Source: Laccaria trichodermophora (taxonomy: Eukaryota > Basidiomycota > Agaricomycetes > Agaricales > Hydnangiaceae). From it: DNA of 64,000 nucleotides. The notes beneath the pieces were generated by a model that was not told the origin of the DNA, did no database searches, and saw nothing but the letters and a program-made list of their open reading frames with translations. The position numbers were made by a program, and so were the translations under genes. Of this stretch, positions 47,691-57,900 are shown one piece after another. Each line of letters begins with the position of its first letter. The stretch's first letter is position 1. Where the stretch lies: the NCBI GenBank assembly GCA_018417955.1, contig JACTVC010000027.1, forward strand, positions 124,001 to 188,000, given 5' to 3'.

Positions 47691-48100
47691 GTCGTCTATC
47701 CTTCGTCTGCCATGTCAACGGTTTTTTTCCCTTTTGCGTTAGTAGGTACAAATTCAATAGCTATTGTAATGTAATGTACAGTGTAATTAGATTATATGAT
47801 AGAACGGTAGATTGGTATATTGTGACGATATTGTAACATTTATTTGTGAAGATATAGCCAGTGAAAGAGCAGGAAATGCGATAGGACTTCACGGTATTCA
47901 GGCATATTGGCTCTCCTCAGTGGTGCGTGATGGTATAAACGATGTGTGTGACATTTGGTCACAGGACAGGTGCCTGCATCACATCATGCAGCCTGAGGTA
48001 CTTATGAGTATTATATATTGGGCTGGGAACATCCTGTGCCTCTAATTTTTTTTACAGACACTCAAAAATAGATAATCTTACAATAACTGGTAACCTTGTA

Positions 48101-48325
48101 CCTTAGTGAGTGACGCCCCGGTCTGTGAAGCCACGGATTGACGTAGGTCCTGAAGTTTGGCTTTGTTTACTGGCGTCGTCCACTACGCTGCAAAAGCGTC
48201 GACGCCAGGTGCAGTGACAATGCCGTGTCCTGTGCCTCTAAAACTGAGTCAGTACACTTATATATATCTACACTTATGGTATTTAACTTTGTTCTATCTT
48301 AGTGAATGACGCCCCAGTCTGTGGA
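48101..48325 (+). repeat. two copies of a 26-bp motif around GTGA.TGACGCCCC
   Basis: TTAGTGAGTGACGCCCCGGT (near 48104) and TTAGTGAATGACGCCCCAGT (near 48299), both followed by CTGTG. Between them an imperfect hairpin GGCGTCG...CGACGCC (48175-48206) is visible. Confidence 0.45.
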
Positions 48326-48619
48326 GAGGAGGTTTCTGTCAACGGATGGGTCACGTGCCTTCTAAAGATGTCAATTGTAAATTATAATAGACTTCTGCAA
48401 TTGTTTACACACGGAACATAAAGGTGAGATACACGCGAGTTCACAATTTTCTTATAAACGCGAGTCAATTTATAATACACGCAGGTCAATTTATGAATAC
48501 ATGCAGGTCAACTTATACAGGCGGGGCAGGTTATACACGTGGGGCAAGTTATAATACACGCATTTTATTTTTTGTGCAGTTTGAACAGCATATTCTGTAT
48601 CTCACCATGCTTAAGGATT

Positions 48620-49014
48620 TACACATCCAAAATAAGACTTTGTCAGATAATATTTGATGTTTAAACTCCGCCTACAGTGCCGAGGCTGCCAACAATAGAT
48701 CAATTACCTAATCACGGCAGCACGGCATTCCTAAAATGGCAGGAGGGTAAAAAATCCGCGCACCAGACTTGAATGTTTCTGCGCACAAATAGAATGTTTC
48801 CGGGGTGAAATTTATTTCAGCGAACCTGTATAAGTTTCCGCGCACTGTGGATAAATTTCTGCGCTCTGTAATTAAACTTCTGCGGAAGTCAATATATTTC
48901 CGCGCAGAGGTCAAGAATTTTGGCGCTGACAAAAATGTTTCCGCACACTCAAGTTATATTGCGCGGGACATTAACATTATATAAGCGCATACAAAATGAT
49001 TTTATGCTCAAATA
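48620..49014 (-). repeat. right terminal inverted repeat of the 8.6-kb element
   Basis: Inverted copy of 40376-40790 including the degenerate GCGCGGAAAC array; adjoins the second half of repeat S-R1. Confidence 0.75.
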
Positions 49015-49665
49015 TATGGCGTTTATTCTGCACAAAAAATACGCGCCCCCCAAATAGTAGTAAATGCCCGTATCAAAGTTGTTTGTAGATGCGCCGCCGA
49101 ATAAAAGCATGTGCCCCGCCGAATCACAATTTTTTAAAATGACCTATTATACTATTTTGAATGCCCGAATTACATTTAAACAAGTGCCCCACTCAATTTG
49201 GTGTTGTGGAGTGAGGTGCCCCGCCAAATGTCGAGGTGCCGTGCGCCAAATCAAGTTTGGACTTTGTCAAAATTTGGCTGGGTCAACTATATTTTCGAGC
49301 TCAGAGGGTGGGGGAAGAAGATTGAATGTACAAATTCGGTATTGTTAGAATCACATTAAGGTCCTCTATCGATCTATGTATATTAGAGAAGCACCGGTGG
49401 TAGTGTAAATATTTTATTGCAGCAAGAGACTTCTGAACGATGTTGGAAGGGCCAGACAAACAAAGGCAAACAGTTCAATAGTTCTACAAGTTCATGCTAC
49501 AAAACATGGGGGAAGAAGCTTGAATGATCAAACAAGCTGGAATAGTAATCTAGAAGCAATTTCGTTTCTACTGATACTATTTTTAAGAGCACCGGTGGTC
49601 TGTGGCCAAGCGAATCCAATGCTCTGCTGGTTTCTCTGGGTTGTCACATTGTCACAAGTGTGATC
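49015..49665 (+). repeat. right part of repeat S-R1, copy 2
   Basis: Matches 30706-31347 with scattered substitutions, many of them C/T or G/A; ends near CACAAGTGTGATC. Confidence 0.75.
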
Positions 49666-49666
49666 T

Positions 49667-50116
49667 TTTGTGGTGCATGGATCGTTGGTTCGATCCAGAG
49701 CGCTTTGAAGCACGATTCTGTTCTTAAGATTGAGCCAAAAGTTACAGAGAAAGCGAACTATATATTGAATAAAAGTAGCTATAGGTTACTGTGAAATGGT
49801 GTCCAAAGACTTCTCGCGTAGCAAGTCATGAGGAGAAGTTGAAGGGGTGGCTGATGACGTGTCAGCGCTTATCCCAGTAGGTGAGCAGTTACTGGGTGCT
49901 CAGCCGGCCGGACATGTCGTTGGTAAGTGACACAAGCCTAGCAGGCTCGTGTTGACGTGAGACGTTAGTCTGCGGGCATACGATGCGAATGGTGATAGAT
50001 TTCAAAGATGAGGAACCCTAACGTAGGGTTCCCCTTGTATATACATCTAAGCAAACAACTATGTACAATACAATACACGGCGTGTGATGTCAAGTGATCA
50101 AGTCCTACTCTTCACA
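49667..50116 (-). repeat. probable LTR of an older Ty3/gypsy-type element
   Basis: On the minus strand a polypurine tract GTGGGGGGCTT (near 50117-50128) is followed by TGTGAAGAGTAGG at 50116, an arrangement like the 3' end of the young gypsy element. The other boundary is inferred from where repeat S-R1 stops; a partner LTR is not in the window. Contains GGAACCCTAcgTAGGGTTCC, a perfect inverted repeat. Confidence 0.45.
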
Positions 50117-50141
50117 AAGCCCCCCACATCAGTAGCCGTGA

Positions 50142-51609
50142 TCACGATTTCTGTTGTTTGGCCTTGTACTTGCGATGCTTCTGCCCACCTCGAGGACGGC
50201 GCTCTACTCGTTCTTCCAAAGTTACGGCCGCAGGATGAAGTAAGGAAACGTCCGGAGCTGGATTAGAAGGACCGGGGGAGGTTAACCGCTCCTCGAGGGG
50301 AATGGAGGAAGGGCCTGGACCGTCCATAGGGTCGTCTTTGCCAGTAGATATCGCTGAGGGAGGTCGAGTCCAAGAGTCCGTAGCATTCCGTGTAGCTTCA
50401 ATGAATACGCTTTCTGCCATGAAGTGGCTGATAACTAATGAGCCGTCTGCCATGGTTTGGTGTGTCAGGTATCCTCATAAGGTGCATGCATCATCGTTAC
50501 TTCTCATGTCTACCCAGATAAGGGGAACTCTGTGTACAACCGTTCGGAATAGTCGATTGATTCAAACGAAGTGGGAGGAGACTGCCATGCTATAAAACCA
50601 TATGCGGCAAGTCTCCCAATCAGGTGGTAGACCCTCGAAGCACAGGAAACGAGAATCGGAAGAGTGGCTTCCCAAAGTGCTGAAGTTAGCTTGTACCACG
50701 GATAGCGGTCTGTTGGGCTCGAACGTCGGAGAGGCGGACGATTCTATCCTTGCTATAACTGCGGGCAAGGGCGTAGCGAGTTTCTTGGGGTGGGGGTTCA
50801 AAACGTCGGACGTCGGCGGTTTCGCACTGTCTGAACTCTTAATCTTTTTAGTGTGACTCCCGTCACTAGCCGCAGGGTGTTCCAAACTGGAACTGGGAGC
50901 TCGGGGACGCCGACCTAATTGATGCCCCGCGTCCTGCGCTGCTTGATCCTGAGAAGGGTGGGACTGCAACCGGTAGGATCTGGGTTCTGTTGGGGTTGGT
51001 CGTGCAGGAACAGGCGGTGGCATAACAGCGGCTGACGGTTTGGGGAGGGGCCCGGACGATGGTCTACGTAGTATGCTAGGGGAAGGAGGGTGGTGTGTCA
51101 CAGGGGCATAAACGATCTTCTCTTTGCCCTTGACGGATAGTTTCTTCAATGGGAGCTCCGTTGCTGACTGTGTTGGAGCTCGTTGACCAACCGTTCCCTT
51201 GGAGGCTGTTTTCTTGGTATAGATCCAACACGAAGCTGGATGTTCCTTTGTGATTTCCTCCTCCTTCATCTCGATGAACCACGCTAGGGGAGCTGGGAAT
51301 CCGAACTTCTCTATGTCTGACACGGCACCGATAGGAGTCTCCACGCCCTCCAAGAAGAATATCTCCCTCCTTCTCTGTCTATCGTAACACACCCTTTCGC
51401 AATCGTCGGGCCTAGGCGATACAAGACAGAAATAGTAGCAGTCCGGGGTGATGTCGCATTCTTTCCAGAACGTCCATTTACCATCCGAAACGGCCATTAC
51501 TGCGGGTGGTACTATCCAATCTACTCTGTCACTTGCTAGGGATCGAACTTCTAATTCCTGGTCGTCGTAGGTACGGCTAGAGGAAGGGGCTCCAGAGCCG
51601 CGTGTCGTG
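50142..51609 (-). pseudogene. decayed long ORF next to the older LTR, C-terminal part
   Basis: This continues, in frame, the ORF at 63505-63996 if the young gypsy element and one TSD copy are removed (NRRPE|STTRGSG). It contains VMAVSDGKWTFWKECDI, RREIFFLEGVETPIGAV and PAPLAWFIEM, a long Pro/Ser-rich part, and RFLCFEGLPPDWETCRIW. TGA follows at 50562-50564, then the same frame resumes INRLFRTVVHRVPLIWVDM, TGA at 50475-50477, GYLTHQTMADGSLVISHFM and a basic end RRPRGGQKHRKYKAKQQK. Both TGA codons fit ancestral CGA. Its place just upstream of a polypurine tract and LTR-like sequence suggests it is the 3' ORF of an older retroelement. No known domain. Confidence 0.55.
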
Positions 51610-51614
51610 CTCTC

Positions 51615-52176
51615 TGTAGGAACCTGTTAGAGGATTAACGTCTGTTCGCGGTATCCGAGTAACAACGACGAGTGAGTCTGGCGAGCTTTCGGTGTGAAGG
51701 AGTTACTACACTGGTGTATAGACCTCTGATGAAGGTCAGATCTGAGTTAAGAGTCGAACCGATACGCGAGTAGCTACTGATGCTCTGGATAGCCACGAGC
51801 GTAGACGTACTCTCCCTTCTCGGAAAGCCGCAGAAAGGTGTAAACGGTGATTGGAGGATGGAGAGAAAAGGGAACCAAAGAGTTAGTTCCTGAGAGTCAC
51901 GAGCTCTCAACGGTGAATCACTATGCTACTGACCTCGTTAATATATCCCTGTCACGCGTGTAGTCGAGTCGTGAAGACGATGCTCGAGTGCTGCAAGACG
52001 TTGCAAGAATATGTATAAGAAGATGATGATACTACAGGCGTGACTGCAAAAATTGTAGGTAAGCGTGACTACTGTGACCATGTGACAATTGAAGCAAAAG
52101 GCCTTCGCCTACGTTAAGTTGGGAATATAATAGTAAAGATGGATGGAGGGATCGTCCCGTAGTCCTACCCGTTACA
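51615..52176 (-). repeat. 3' LTR of the gypsy chromovirus
   Basis: 562 bp, minus-strand start TGTAACGGGTAGG; its first bases supply the TAA stop of the extra ORF. Confidence 0.92.
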
Positions 52177-54748
52177 GAGCCCCCCTATTCCCGATTTGAC
52201 GTGGCCGGTACTCTTCGGGTAATTCAATATCCGCCAAACGACGTTTGTTCCAGTCCACGGGAAAGCCGTCAATGATCTTGGAGTGTAAGCGAGTCAACAT
52301 GCCTGGGACTACTTGGTTAAGGCGTTCCCGTGATCCCCTGTGGCCCCTGTTCAACCGACGAAAGTATTCGTTCCACATTCCGGGGGTCCTGAACTTCGCA
52401 GAGCCCTGGAGGATGTCTTTTGTGATGTCGTTGAACATGTTATCCATGCGGCTGTCCCATTCTCCAGTCCAAAAGAAACAGCCTTCGTCCAGGATGTCCT
52501 TCGAGGGGTAAAGGGACTTGTCTCGGTCGCTGTCACTGCGGATGCAGCCGAAAAGTATGTCAATCTCCTGTGGAGATATCTCGTCCGTGTACAGGAACAT
52601 TGGGTGTTCGTCGTCCGAGTCAATGTATCCTCGGCGATGCAGATAGACATCCGGGGAAGGGCCTTCCATGAATTGCGCGACTAGTTCCATTCCACCCCAT
52701 TTTCGTCCCAACCAGGCTACTGGACCTCCCATACCAATCAAAATCCTAGCGTGTGGCCTCCTGATGATATCGTTTACGCGACTCATATAGTAAGCACGCA
52801 AAGCTCCTTGTGCCGTATAGGCGAATGGCGCCTCAATCGTCGAGGATGGTTTCCCTACCAGACGGTCGATGTCGGAGACTTCTTCGGGCTTAAACCTCTT
52901 GAAGTCCTCCACTTTGACGCCTATGCTGAGTGACAACCCATGGCAGACTGCTTTGAGCAGTAGCGCTGGCATTGTAGAGGCATCCGGGGAGCAAGCGGCC
53001 CAGAAGCGCAGTCTAGCTTGTGCACGGATGTCGGGAATGAGAAGATAGCCAACCTCAAGGTAGTCTGGGTTCCATGACAAAGGTCGCTTGCTTGTCCAAG
53101 GATTGATCGTACTGACGTATTGCCCCGCCAGGTCACGTAGCTTCTCAATGAACACTGCTCGCTGACTGGGCATCGTATTTGCTGATGCCAGCGGACCCCG
53201 TTGGGGTGACGCTGATCGTCGACGTTGATCGTGATCGACAGAACTTCGGGAATGACGAGCTGCTGAGGACGCCCTGGAGCTGGAATGGCTCGATGAGGCT
53301 GACATCGCCTGAACCCAACGCGAAGCGACTGAGACTGGGGAAGTCGATTGTGGTATGGCTAGTTGAGGATGAGAAGTGGGGACCCAGTGTGGGCGAGGAA
53401 GAAGCGCCTGGGACTCCCTGGATTCCGAAGCTGCAGGGCTCCCTTGCTGATCGTCGTACGCGTCCCCCAATCGACTGACTAAGGTAATCCGGCCTCGTTC
53501 GTCGAACTGTGCCTTCTTAGTTGGGGCGTGAACGCTTTTGAATAATTCTCTGATCTCCCGATCGCCCCGTTGGGACTCCCTACTGATCCCTGTCCCCAAT
53601 ACTCCGGCTTTCTGTCCGTTGTCGAGATCCGAACGTCTGGGCTTCCAGCGCCAAATGGTAACGTAAGCGTCGCGATCGTCCACCTCAATGTCCAGATGAA
53701 ACCTGTCAGCGTAATCGCGGATAAGGAGAGGTTCCGTCAATAGCCTAGCGGACCAGCCTTCGAAGTCACATATGTACACAATCGCCCCTGGTGGTATGTC
53801 CGAGAAGGTTGGAGAAGTCGTATGGCTTGGTGAGCGCCGTAACTGGAAAAAGTCGTCGTAAGACCTGATCGTGTCCACTTCGTCCTGAAAGCCCATCATA
53901 TCATCGCCGGAAACTTCTGTCCTGTCTAATGCGCCACAGGTGTCATGGTACGCTTGAAGAATGGATGGTGATAGTCGCGTGAAGCAAGGGTAATCGTCCA
54001 GGTCTTCCTGCCAGAAGTAATAGACCGGGACGCTTTCGGCCAGTAGGTGAGCCACATTTAACGTCCTCCATTGACTAAGTAGGTCTAACAAGATCCCTCT
54101 CTTCTTCGAGTCCCGTAACTTAAAGCTCGCGATATAGTCCACCATCCATCGTTGCAGAGGGTCCTCCCATCTGGAAACTGATGAAGACCACCAGTTCAAA
54201 AATCCGAGGTACTCGAGCGCTCGTCTTTTCGCATTGTCCATGAGCGACGCTGCGCCTCCTTCTGAGTCCCATGCAGCGGATAGTAGGAGGTAGTTGAATT
54301 TGGATGGATGGGGGGTGCCGCTCTTGAAAGGGGGGTTGGATGTGATGGCTTCTACGCATAACCATAGCCTGGACAGGGAGTCCTCCGCTTTTGCGCGAAT
54401 GTCAGGATGGAAGTGGAATTTTCCATCAGAACCTTCCCATGGAGAGCTACCGCTGCTAAAATACCACGGAATAGCATCGTTCTCGTCAGCAAAATAGTCT
54501 ACAACGTTCCAAGCGTCCCAGTGATACTTATCTGAGTACCACGTGGGTTGCTTCGTCCAAGACCAGCTTGTGGGTCGCGCTGCTAGCTCGGGCAGAAGGA
54601 AAGCGCGATCTTCCAACGCTTGTTCAAAGACTGCGGAGGAGGGGATGTTGCCCGCGGACGCATTTAGAGCTACCCATTCGCCCGCGATCGTCTTCTGTCG
54701 TCCTGAAGTCGGTACCTTGCCGTCGCCGTCCGTGTAAAGGCAGTCCAT
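52172..54748 (-). CDS. extra 858-aa ORF downstream of pol in the gypsy element, function unknown
   Basis: First ATG is 54748 (MDCLYTDGDGKVPTS). The frame is open further upstream only from a GTG at 54889 through a hydrophobic T-rich translation, which I treat as leader. The stop TAA (52172-52174) lies in the LTR. Two parts are visible. Residues 1-330 are Trp/Tyr-rich (WSWTKQPTWYSDKYHWDAW, DAIPWYFSSGSSPWEG, FHFHPDIRAKAEDSL, ALEYLGFLNWWSSSV). Residues ~480-858 (IEKLRDLAGQYVSTINPW, RARLRFWAACSPD-like, HARILIGMGGPVAWLG, DVYLHRRGYIDSDDEHPM, FFWTGEWDSR) are separated from them by a Ser/Arg linker. No signal peptide, fusion peptide, TM or catalytic motif is evident, so it is not a typical envelope. 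The frame is intact across 2.6 kb, implying selection or youth. Confidence 0.75.
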   Translation of the reverse strand: MDCLYTDGDGKVPTSGRQKTIAGEWVALNASAGNIPSSAVFEQALEDRAFLLPELAARPTSWSWTKQPTWYSDKYHWDAWNVVDYFADENDAIPWYFSSGSSPWEGSDGKFHFHPDIRAKAEDSLSRLWLCVEAITSNPPFKSGTPHPSKFNYLLLSAAWDSEGGAASLMDNAKRRALEYLGFLNWWSSSVSRWEDPLQRWMVDYIASFKLRDSKKRGILLDLLSQWRTLNVAHLLAESVPVYYFWQEDLDDYPCFTRLSPSILQAYHDTCGALDRTEVSGDDMMGFQDEVDTIRSYDDFFQLRRSPSHTTSPTFSDIPPGAIVYICDFEGWSARLLTEPLLIRDYADRFHLDIEVDDRDAYVTIWRWKPRRSDLDNGQKAGVLGTGISRESQRGDREIRELFKSVHAPTKKAQFDERGRITLVSRLGDAYDDQQGSPAASESRESQALLPRPHWVPTSHPQLAIPQSTSPVSVASRWVQAMSASSSHSSSRASSAARHSRSSVDHDQRRRSASPQRGPLASANTMPSQRAVFIEKLRDLAGQYVSTINPWTSKRPLSWNPDYLEVGYLLIPDIRAQARLRFWAACSPDASTMPALLLKAVCHGLSLSIGVKVEDFKRFKPEEVSDIDRLVGKPSSTIEAPFAYTAQGALRAYYMSRVNDIIRRPHARILIGMGGPVAWLGRKWGGMELVAQFMEGPSPDVYLHRRGYIDSDDEHPMFLYTDEISPQEIDILFGCIRSDSDRDKSLYPSKDILDEGCFFWTGEWDSRMDNMFNDITKDILQGSAKFRTPGMWNEYFRRLNRGHRGSRERLNQVVPGMLTRLHSKIIDGFPVDWNKRRLADIELPEEYRPRQIGNRGAL

Positions 54749-54876
54749 CGTTGAACAATCCACAGTGAGAAATCGAGAGAAAAGATGTAAAATGGGAAAG
54801 AGAAGAAGGAAAAAAACAAAAAAAACAAAGGAACAAGGGGGAGGAAAACAAAAACAATAACATGTGTTGTCGTCAA

Positions 54877-54900
54877 CCGATCGGATCACGATCCGATCGG
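54877..54900. repeat. 24-bp palindrome between gag-pol and the extra ORF
   Basis: CCGATCGGATC (54877-54887), AC, GATCCGATCGG (54890-54900): perfect 11-bp arms with a 2-nt centre. It lies 28 nt after the gag-pol stop codon in the minus-strand transcript and is followed by a ~125-nt pyrimidine-rich leader before ATG 54748. Candidate element for internal initiation, transcription start or RNA hairpin. Confidence 0.7.
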
Positions 54901-54927
54901 CGAATAATTTAACTCCGATCCCATCTA

Positions 54928-57900
54928 CTACGCCTGACTCTTATCACGAGTCTTCTTCCACTTAGAGACCACTTCTGGCGCGTTCGTCAAGGCTCGACGA
55001 GGTTCCCAAGTGTCGTAAAGTGGACTGTATCCCACCCAACGGACCAGGTACTCAAGACCTTTCTTGGTGTGCCTTTCAGCTATGATTCGCTCTACTTCAT
55101 ACTCTTCTTGAGCAGGTTTAGTGGTTCTTGTTTCAGGAAGGGTGTGGCGATCTCCGTATTCCGGAGGTGAGTCTTCGTACTTTTTCAGGTGTTGATAGTT
55201 GAATATCGGTAAGCCAGGATATAGGTTGCTCATCCGTAAACGATAGACATTAGGATTGATGCGTTGAATGACTTCAAATGGTCCGATCCATCTCTGAGCT
55301 AACTTTTTGCCTTCTCCTTTAGATTCGATCCACTCCAATGCGTGTGGATTCACTAGAACGCGGTCGCCCTTCACAAGGTGGGGAATCGGCTTCCGGTTCT
55401 TATTAAAAGACTTAGCTTGTTGACCTTGAGCTTTAGCGATAGCCGATCTGGCGCTGTCCCTATGCATAGCAAAATTTTCCAAGAACGTCGCTGCCTCTGG
55501 GTTTAATGAACGTGACCCCATCTCCTCTGATCTCTTGGTCCCAATGAAGTCTAGTGGTGTTCTAGGATGGAAGCCTAGTAGCAGATGGAACGGAGTAGTC
55601 CCTGTCGAGGAGTGGACAGCGCTATTGTACGCGAATTCTAGCAAGTGCAACCAAACCGACCACTGATCTCGCTTGCCTTCTATAAAAGCGCGTAACATGG
55701 TGGTGAGCAACTTGTTAACTACCTCCGTCTGACCATCGTGCTGAGGGTGATGAGAAGAGGATAAGCTCATCTTCGTCCGTAACGCCTTGGCTACCTCCAT
55801 CCAGAAGTCGCTCGACCACCGAGGGTCTCTATCTGTGATGATGCTTTCGGGAAGCCCAAACCGACATGCTATGACCTTCACAAAGAGGAGAGCAAACCCT
55901 TCCGCGTCCAGCCCTGTAGTTGTAGGTATAAATGAAGCGTGCTTTGTGAGGCGATCAACTACCACGTAGATTGCATTGAAGCCCTCCGACCAAGGTAAGT
56001 TGACTATAAAGTCCATCGAGATGGACTGATAAGGGCGCGATGGGATAGGATTAGGTATCAGCATCCCAAACTTGGTAAAATTTGAGGATTTCGTTTTCTG
56101 ACAAACGTCACAGGATTTGCAGAATTTGACGATGTCTAACTTCATTCGTTTCCAATAGAATCTGGAACTTAGAGAATGCCACAGGCGTTCGGGGCCTGCG
56201 TGCGCAGATTCTAAGGGGTTCTCGTGTGCTTCTTTTAGGATGAAATTCCTTTGTTCTAGTGGTACGCACAACCTAGGTTGGTAATCTTCGTTGTTGAAGA
56301 AGATCATCCCATCCTGATCGACAAAGAACCTTCTTCCTGAACCGAGCCTATCGTAGCGACTGTCATCGTCCTTTGCAATGTTTCGGAACATGGGGTCCTC
56401 CAGGTAGGATTGTCGCCATTGCTGCTTGGCATTCTCACTCATAGCCAGGTTGATAGTCGGTGGAGGGTTGACTGCTCCCCAATACTCAGCCGTCGTGTCC
56501 AAAGTATGTAACTCGTCCGACTCGACTCCGTTGTCTTCGTTTTGTAGGCTACTAGATGTCAGAATTTCTTCCGTTTCAGGTGAGTCTTTGTTTCGTGACC
56601 GCATGTTAATTAAGACTTCCTTTGGCTCGTCTAAGCAGTCCTCGATTGACCAGGCGGCAAATGTGAACGCCGCCATTTTTGCTGCTGGTGCTACCTCTTG
56701 GCGCTCATCCAAAGTCTCTTTCGCGCGAATGGACGGCTCTTTAGTTTCCAAAGGAGAGACGTGTGCTGGGGGAGCTCTAGGTAGACGGGATAAAGGATCG
56801 ACGTTGGAGTGTACTCGACCCGCCCGATGGATGATTTCTAACTTTGGAGCGTACGCAGAGAATACTGCCCCCCATGCGGCTAGTCGACGGTTGGCGTTTT
56901 CATAGGTTCGTGCCCATTGCAGGGCGGAATGGTCGGTGATTAGAAGTATGTTTTCTCCTTCAATAAAAGGCTGGAACTTAACCAAGCCTTCCTTCGCAGC
57001 GAGTGCTTCGCGTTCGGTTGTAGAGTATCGCGTTTCCGCGCTTTTGAAAAGACGAGACCAGTAAGCGATTACTCTCTCAACATGTACTATTGTCTCTTCG
57101 AATTCTGCAGCCCACACGTCATTGAAATCGTGGTCCTTGCAGGTCGTACTCAAACCGGAGACTAGTCGAGGAGGCGGTTGGCCGTTCTCGAACGCCTTCT
57201 TGAGACGAGCGTAGGTGCGAGTTCCTTGCAAATCCCTTACTCGTATAGGTTGAACCTGTTGCAGAGAGCAACCCAAAGCTTCGTCTGAAGCGTCTGTATA
57301 GAGTCGATATGGTGAGCCTTCTATTGGATGCCCTAGAACTGGGCTAGATTCCAGCGCTGACTTGGCTGACTGAAAGGCGTGCTCTTGTTCCACTCCCCAA
57401 TGCCATTTACCCCCCTTCCGTAATAGTTGAAATAGCGGGGCACATATTGATGCATAATACGGGATAAAAGCTGAAAAATAGACCACCATTCCTAAAAAGG
57501 CTTGTAGTTGTGATAGTTTCTTCGGTCTTTCTAGTTCCATGATGGCTTTGACCTTCTCAGCGTGAGTTGACAGACCTAGTCGTGACACCTTGTGGCCTAA
57601 GAGAAGTATGGACCCGTAAAACAAATGGCATTTCTTCGGAGATAGAGTGATCCCAGCCTTTTCGATCGCTGCTAGAACTTGGTCCAAGTGCGACAAATGT
57701 TCTTCGTAAGATTTCGAATAAATGACGATGTCGTCGATGTAGACCAAACAAAAAATCCAAAGGTACGGTGCCAATATGCTCTGCATCACTCGTTGAAAAA
57801 TAGAAGGGCCGTTCCTGAGGCCAAAAGGTAAGCGTTTAAATTGAAATAACCCTCTGTGCGTCCTAAAAGCAGTCTTTTCAATGTCTTCCTCTGCCAGCTC

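Larger units (their letters stand above)
40376..49014. mobile_element. 8.6-kb DNA element with ~400-bp terminal inverted repeats and three genes
   Basis: TATTTGAGCATAAAATC at 40376 is mirrored by GATTTTATGCTCAAATA ending at 49014. The inverted repeats extend about 400 bp. Both ends are flanked by TA (40374-40375, 49015-49016). It lies inside repeat S-R1, whose uninterrupted relative is at 30661-31347. Cargo: a minus-strand three-part gene at 40884-42286, a minus-strand integrase/transposase relative at 42415-45305, and a plus-strand BTB gene at 45406-46503. All three carry premature TGA codons, so this copy is dead. The cargo genes themselves, or only the integrase, may have been mobilised by this element; that is inference. 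Confidence 0.6.

Noticed and set aside
51635..51910. 91-residue open frame inside the gypsy LTR (also 62958-63233)
   Set aside because: It starts at a TTG, and its presence in both LTRs only reflects LTR identity. No evidence of translation.
54749..54889. N-terminal membrane anchor (FVFFVFFLLLFPILHLF) on the extra gypsy ORF
   Set aside because: The upstream frame begins only at a GTG and the hydrophobic stretch is the translation of a T/C-rich leader; the first ATG is 54748.
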